This document shows, in pieces, positions 62,362 to 64,000 of a DNA stretch of 64,000 nucleotides (its first letter is position 1; each line of letters opens with the position of its first letter). Source of the stretch: Novipirellula herctigrandis (lineage in GTDB: Bacteria > Planctomycetota > Planctomycetia > Pirellulales > Pirellulaceae); NCBI GenBank assembly GCA_007859835.1, contig SJPJ01000001.1, forward strand, positions 245,255 to 309,254, in the 5' to 3' direction. A model generated the notes under the pieces. It was given only the letters and a program-made list of their open reading frames with translations. It was not told the DNA's origin and ran no database searches. The translations under genes and the position numbers were made by a program.

Positions 62362-63426
62362 ATGTTGAACCCTTTATTCGTTCTCGTTTCTGTGGCAATT
62401 GTGATTGCGACAATCAGCATCCTCGTGTGGTGGAACATTGGGGATATCTCACGGTTCATTCGAGCATTGCGCCAAAACGAACGGATGATTGTTGAAGACG
62501 CGCTAAAGCATCTCTACGACTGTGAATATCACCGGTCGCATGGAACCGTCCAGAGTTTGGCTGGCGTTTTGGAGATGAGTAACTCGCGCGTCGTCGAGTT
62601 GACTGCTCGTCTTGAAGCGATGGGGCTTTTGAGGTGTGAGGAAGCGAGTTTACGTCTGACCGATGAAGGGCGCAAGGCAGCGCTTCGGATGATCCGCATC
62701 CACCGCTTGTGGGAAACCTATCTTGCGGATCGCACCGGTTTCTCTGAAGCTCAATGGCACAACGAGGCGGATCGACGTGAGCATCACACGTCCCCTGACG
62801 ATGTCGAACAGATGGTGCGAGTGACCGGAAACCCGCGGTTTGATCCTCATGGTGATCCGATTCCGACTCCTGAAGGGGAAGTGCCTGAGCAACGAGGCGC
62901 GCCGTTGTCGGACCAATCCGTCGGTTCGGCTCACACGATTGTGCATGTGGAGGACGAGCCCGAGGCGATTTACGCCCAACTTCGCGCCGAGGGAATTCGC
63001 GTCAATCAATCGGTCAGCGTGATCGAGAAATCACCCGAACACATTTGTTTGGAAATCGATGGGCAACAACACCGAATGGCGCCGGTCGTCGCAGCCAACG
63101 TCTGGGTTGTGCCTCGATCAACCGATGTACCGATTAGACCAGTTGATCGCTTGTCGTCATTGCAAGTTGGCGAATCGCGAAAGGTCCTAGGAATCTCACC
63201 TCGATGCCAAGGGATACAGCGGAGGCGATTTTTGGACCTTGGCCTAGTGCCTGGAACTGAAGTAACTTCGGTGATGAAGAGCCCAGCGGGCGACCCAACA
63301 GGATATCGCATTCGCGGAGCGCTGATTGCACTGCGACGCGAACAGGCGGAAATGATACATGTGGAACTGACAACGAGCAACCTTGGAAATAGTAGCGGAA
63401 ACCGAAACGGCCGTATGTCACCATGA
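62362..63426 (+). CDS. Membrane-anchored DtxR-type regulator fused to FeoA domain
   Basis: 354 residues. An N-terminal membrane helix (about 5-24, [19 protein letters not shown]) is followed by a winged helix ([26 protein letters not shown], about 63-88), the metal-binding/dimerisation helices of DtxR ([32 protein letters not shown] with Glu/His ligands), and from about residue 255 a FeoA SH3-like domain ([21 protein letters not shown] ... [17 protein letters not shown]). FeoA normally binds FeoB. A fused, membrane-tethered regulator beside FeoB could sense iron at the transporter. Its stop overlaps the feoB start (ATGA), so translation is coupled. Whether it binds DNA while in the membrane is unknown. 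Confidence 0.85.
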   Translation: MLNPLFVLVSVAIVIATISILVWWNIGDISRFIRALRQNERMIVEDALKHLYDCEYHRSHGTVQSLAGVLEMSNSRVVELTARLEAMGLLRCEEASLRLTDEGRKAALRMIRIHRLWETYLADRTGFSEAQWHNEADRREHHTSPDDVEQMVRVTGNPRFDPHGDPIPTPEGEVPEQRGAPLSDQSVGSAHTIVHVEDEPEAIYAQLRAEGIRVNQSVSVIEKSPEHICLEIDGQQHRMAPVVAANVWVVPRSTDVPIRPVDRLSSLQVGESRKVLGISPRCQGIQRRRFLDLGLVPGTEVTSVMKSPAGDPTGYRIRGALIALRREQAEMIHVELTTSNLGNSSGNRNGRMSP

Positions 63427-64000
63427 AGATTCTTCCGAACGCGTGCGACAATTGCTCCTCTCGGGCTGATTCAAAGCCCGTGATGATTGATCAGATCAAG
63501 CGTGCCAATGCAGACTTTGTCATCGCGCTTGGTGGTAACCCGAACACAGGCAAGAGTACGGTGTTCAATGCGTTGACGGGACTTCGCCAACACACCGGCA
63601 ATTGGCCCGGCAAAACTGTCTCACGCGCCGAAGGCAGTTTGAACTACGCAGGTGCTTGTTACCATTTGGTTGATCTGCCAGGCACCTATTCGCTGTTCGC
63701 AACCAGCTACGACGAAGAGATTGCCCGTGACTTTTTGTTGTTCGGACAGCCTGACGTTACGTTGGTGGTTGTCGATGCGACCCGACTCGATCGCAACTTG
63801 AATCTCGTTCTACAAATTCTGGAGATCACTGATCGAGTGGTTATCTGCTTGAATTTGATGGACGAGGCGAAACGTCACGGCATGACCATCGACCACGATC
63901 GATTGTCCGATCTGTTGGGCGTACCAGTCGTTCCTACAAGTGCGCGCTTTGACCAAGGGCTGGATAAACTTCTTGAAACGGTGCACGCAGTTGCCACGGA
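63423..64000 (+). CDS. feoB: Ferrous iron transporter FeoB (N-terminal part, runs off the window)
   Basis: Starts inside the stop codon of the previous gene. The first 192 residues contain a short Cys-bearing head (ACDNCSS) and then the G-protein domain of FeoB: G1 [15 protein letters not shown], the FeoB-specific [12 protein letters not shown] (switch I), G3 LPGTYSL, G4 NLMDEA and G5-like VPTSA. In the known family this GTPase controls ferrous iron passage through the following membrane domain, which lies beyond the window. Co-expressed with the DtxR-FeoA fusion, probably under the two palindromic sites upstream. Confidence 0.93.
   Translation, partial: MKILPNACDNCSSRADSKPVMIDQIKRANADFVIALGGNPNTGKSTVFNALTGLRQHTGNWPGKTVSRAEGSLNYAGACYHLVDLPGTYSLFATSYDEEIARDFLLFGQPDVTLVVVDATRLDRNLNLVLQILEITDRVVICLNLMDEAKRHGMTIDHDRLSDLLGVPVVPTSARFDQGLDKLLETVHAVAT

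Overview
The window looks like a chromosomal segment of a marine planctomycete of the Rhodopirellula/Pirellulaceae type. The grounds are two DUF1559 prepilin-like proteins with the H-X9-DG signature, a Rhodopirellula/Verrucomicrobium-type ECF sigma factor paired with a FecR-LamG membrane protein, a BBP2-type porin, four formylglycine sulfatases, DUF1080 and exported Gfo/Idh/MocA proteins, and no SusC/SusD or TonB-dependent transporter genes. Many genes lack a strong Shine-Dalgarno; where one is visible it is of AAGGA/GAGG type and was used to choose starts.

Region 1 (1-6.8 kb) is a minus-strand run: ECF sigma factor, FecR-LamG protein, DUF1559 protein, a small lipoprotein and a GH78 rhamnosidase-like enzyme. 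The LamG domain of the rhamnosidase closely resembles that of the FecR protein. Region 2 (7-11.3 kb) is decayed accessory DNA: a LysE-like remnant, a twice-frameshifted REP-associated (RAYT) transposase, an IS110 remnant, an intact orphan gene possibly linked to cell-surface glycans, a UDP-galactopyranose mutase remnant and an IS1182 remnant. Region 3 (11.5-25.4 kb) is mixed: sulfatase, porin, a second DUF1559-lipoprotein pair, a soluble double-PAS chemoreceptor, dGTPase, an AlkZ-related small protein, a secreted jelly-roll protein, a secreted caspase-fold peptidase with an EF-hand, and an AT-rich orphan. It ends in a REP-like hairpin of the kind RAYT enzymes are associated with.

Region 4 (25.7-43.1 kb) is an unbroken run of nine minus-strand genes for exported carbohydrate-active enzymes: GH29, GH95-like/DUF5703, beta-propeller, GH29, sulfatase, GH29, FN3 plus beta-propeller, GH29 and GH30 in transcription order. 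Region 5 (44.2-61.3 kb) continues the theme: DUF1080, a third beta-propeller paralogue, NfsB nitroreductase, an ABM monooxygenase, a Tat-exported oxidoreductase, GH16, two sulfatases, GH117, a GH43-like propeller and a heparinase II/III-like lyase. GH16 plus GH117 plus sulfatases points to red-algal galactan (agar/porphyran type). This suggests that some GH29/GH95-like enzymes, normally called fucosidases, may act on L-galactose. That is inference; fucoidan is the main alternative. Region 6 (61.8-64.0 kb) is iron/manganese homeostasis: an MntR-like regulator, two candidate operator palindromes, a membrane-anchored DtxR-FeoA fusion, and feoB running off the window.

A recurrent oddity is short perfect tandem duplication (13-20 bp units) at many places: before the rhamnosidase gene, in intergenic DNA, inside an IS remnant, and inside the GH117 gene, where eight 18-bp units encode an AADPAQ linker. 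The strongest candidates for something undescribed are the family of three beta-propeller paralogues interleaved with GH29 genes, the sigma/FecR-LamG/rhamnosidase-LamG unit, and the membrane-anchored DtxR-FeoA regulator with its putative operators.
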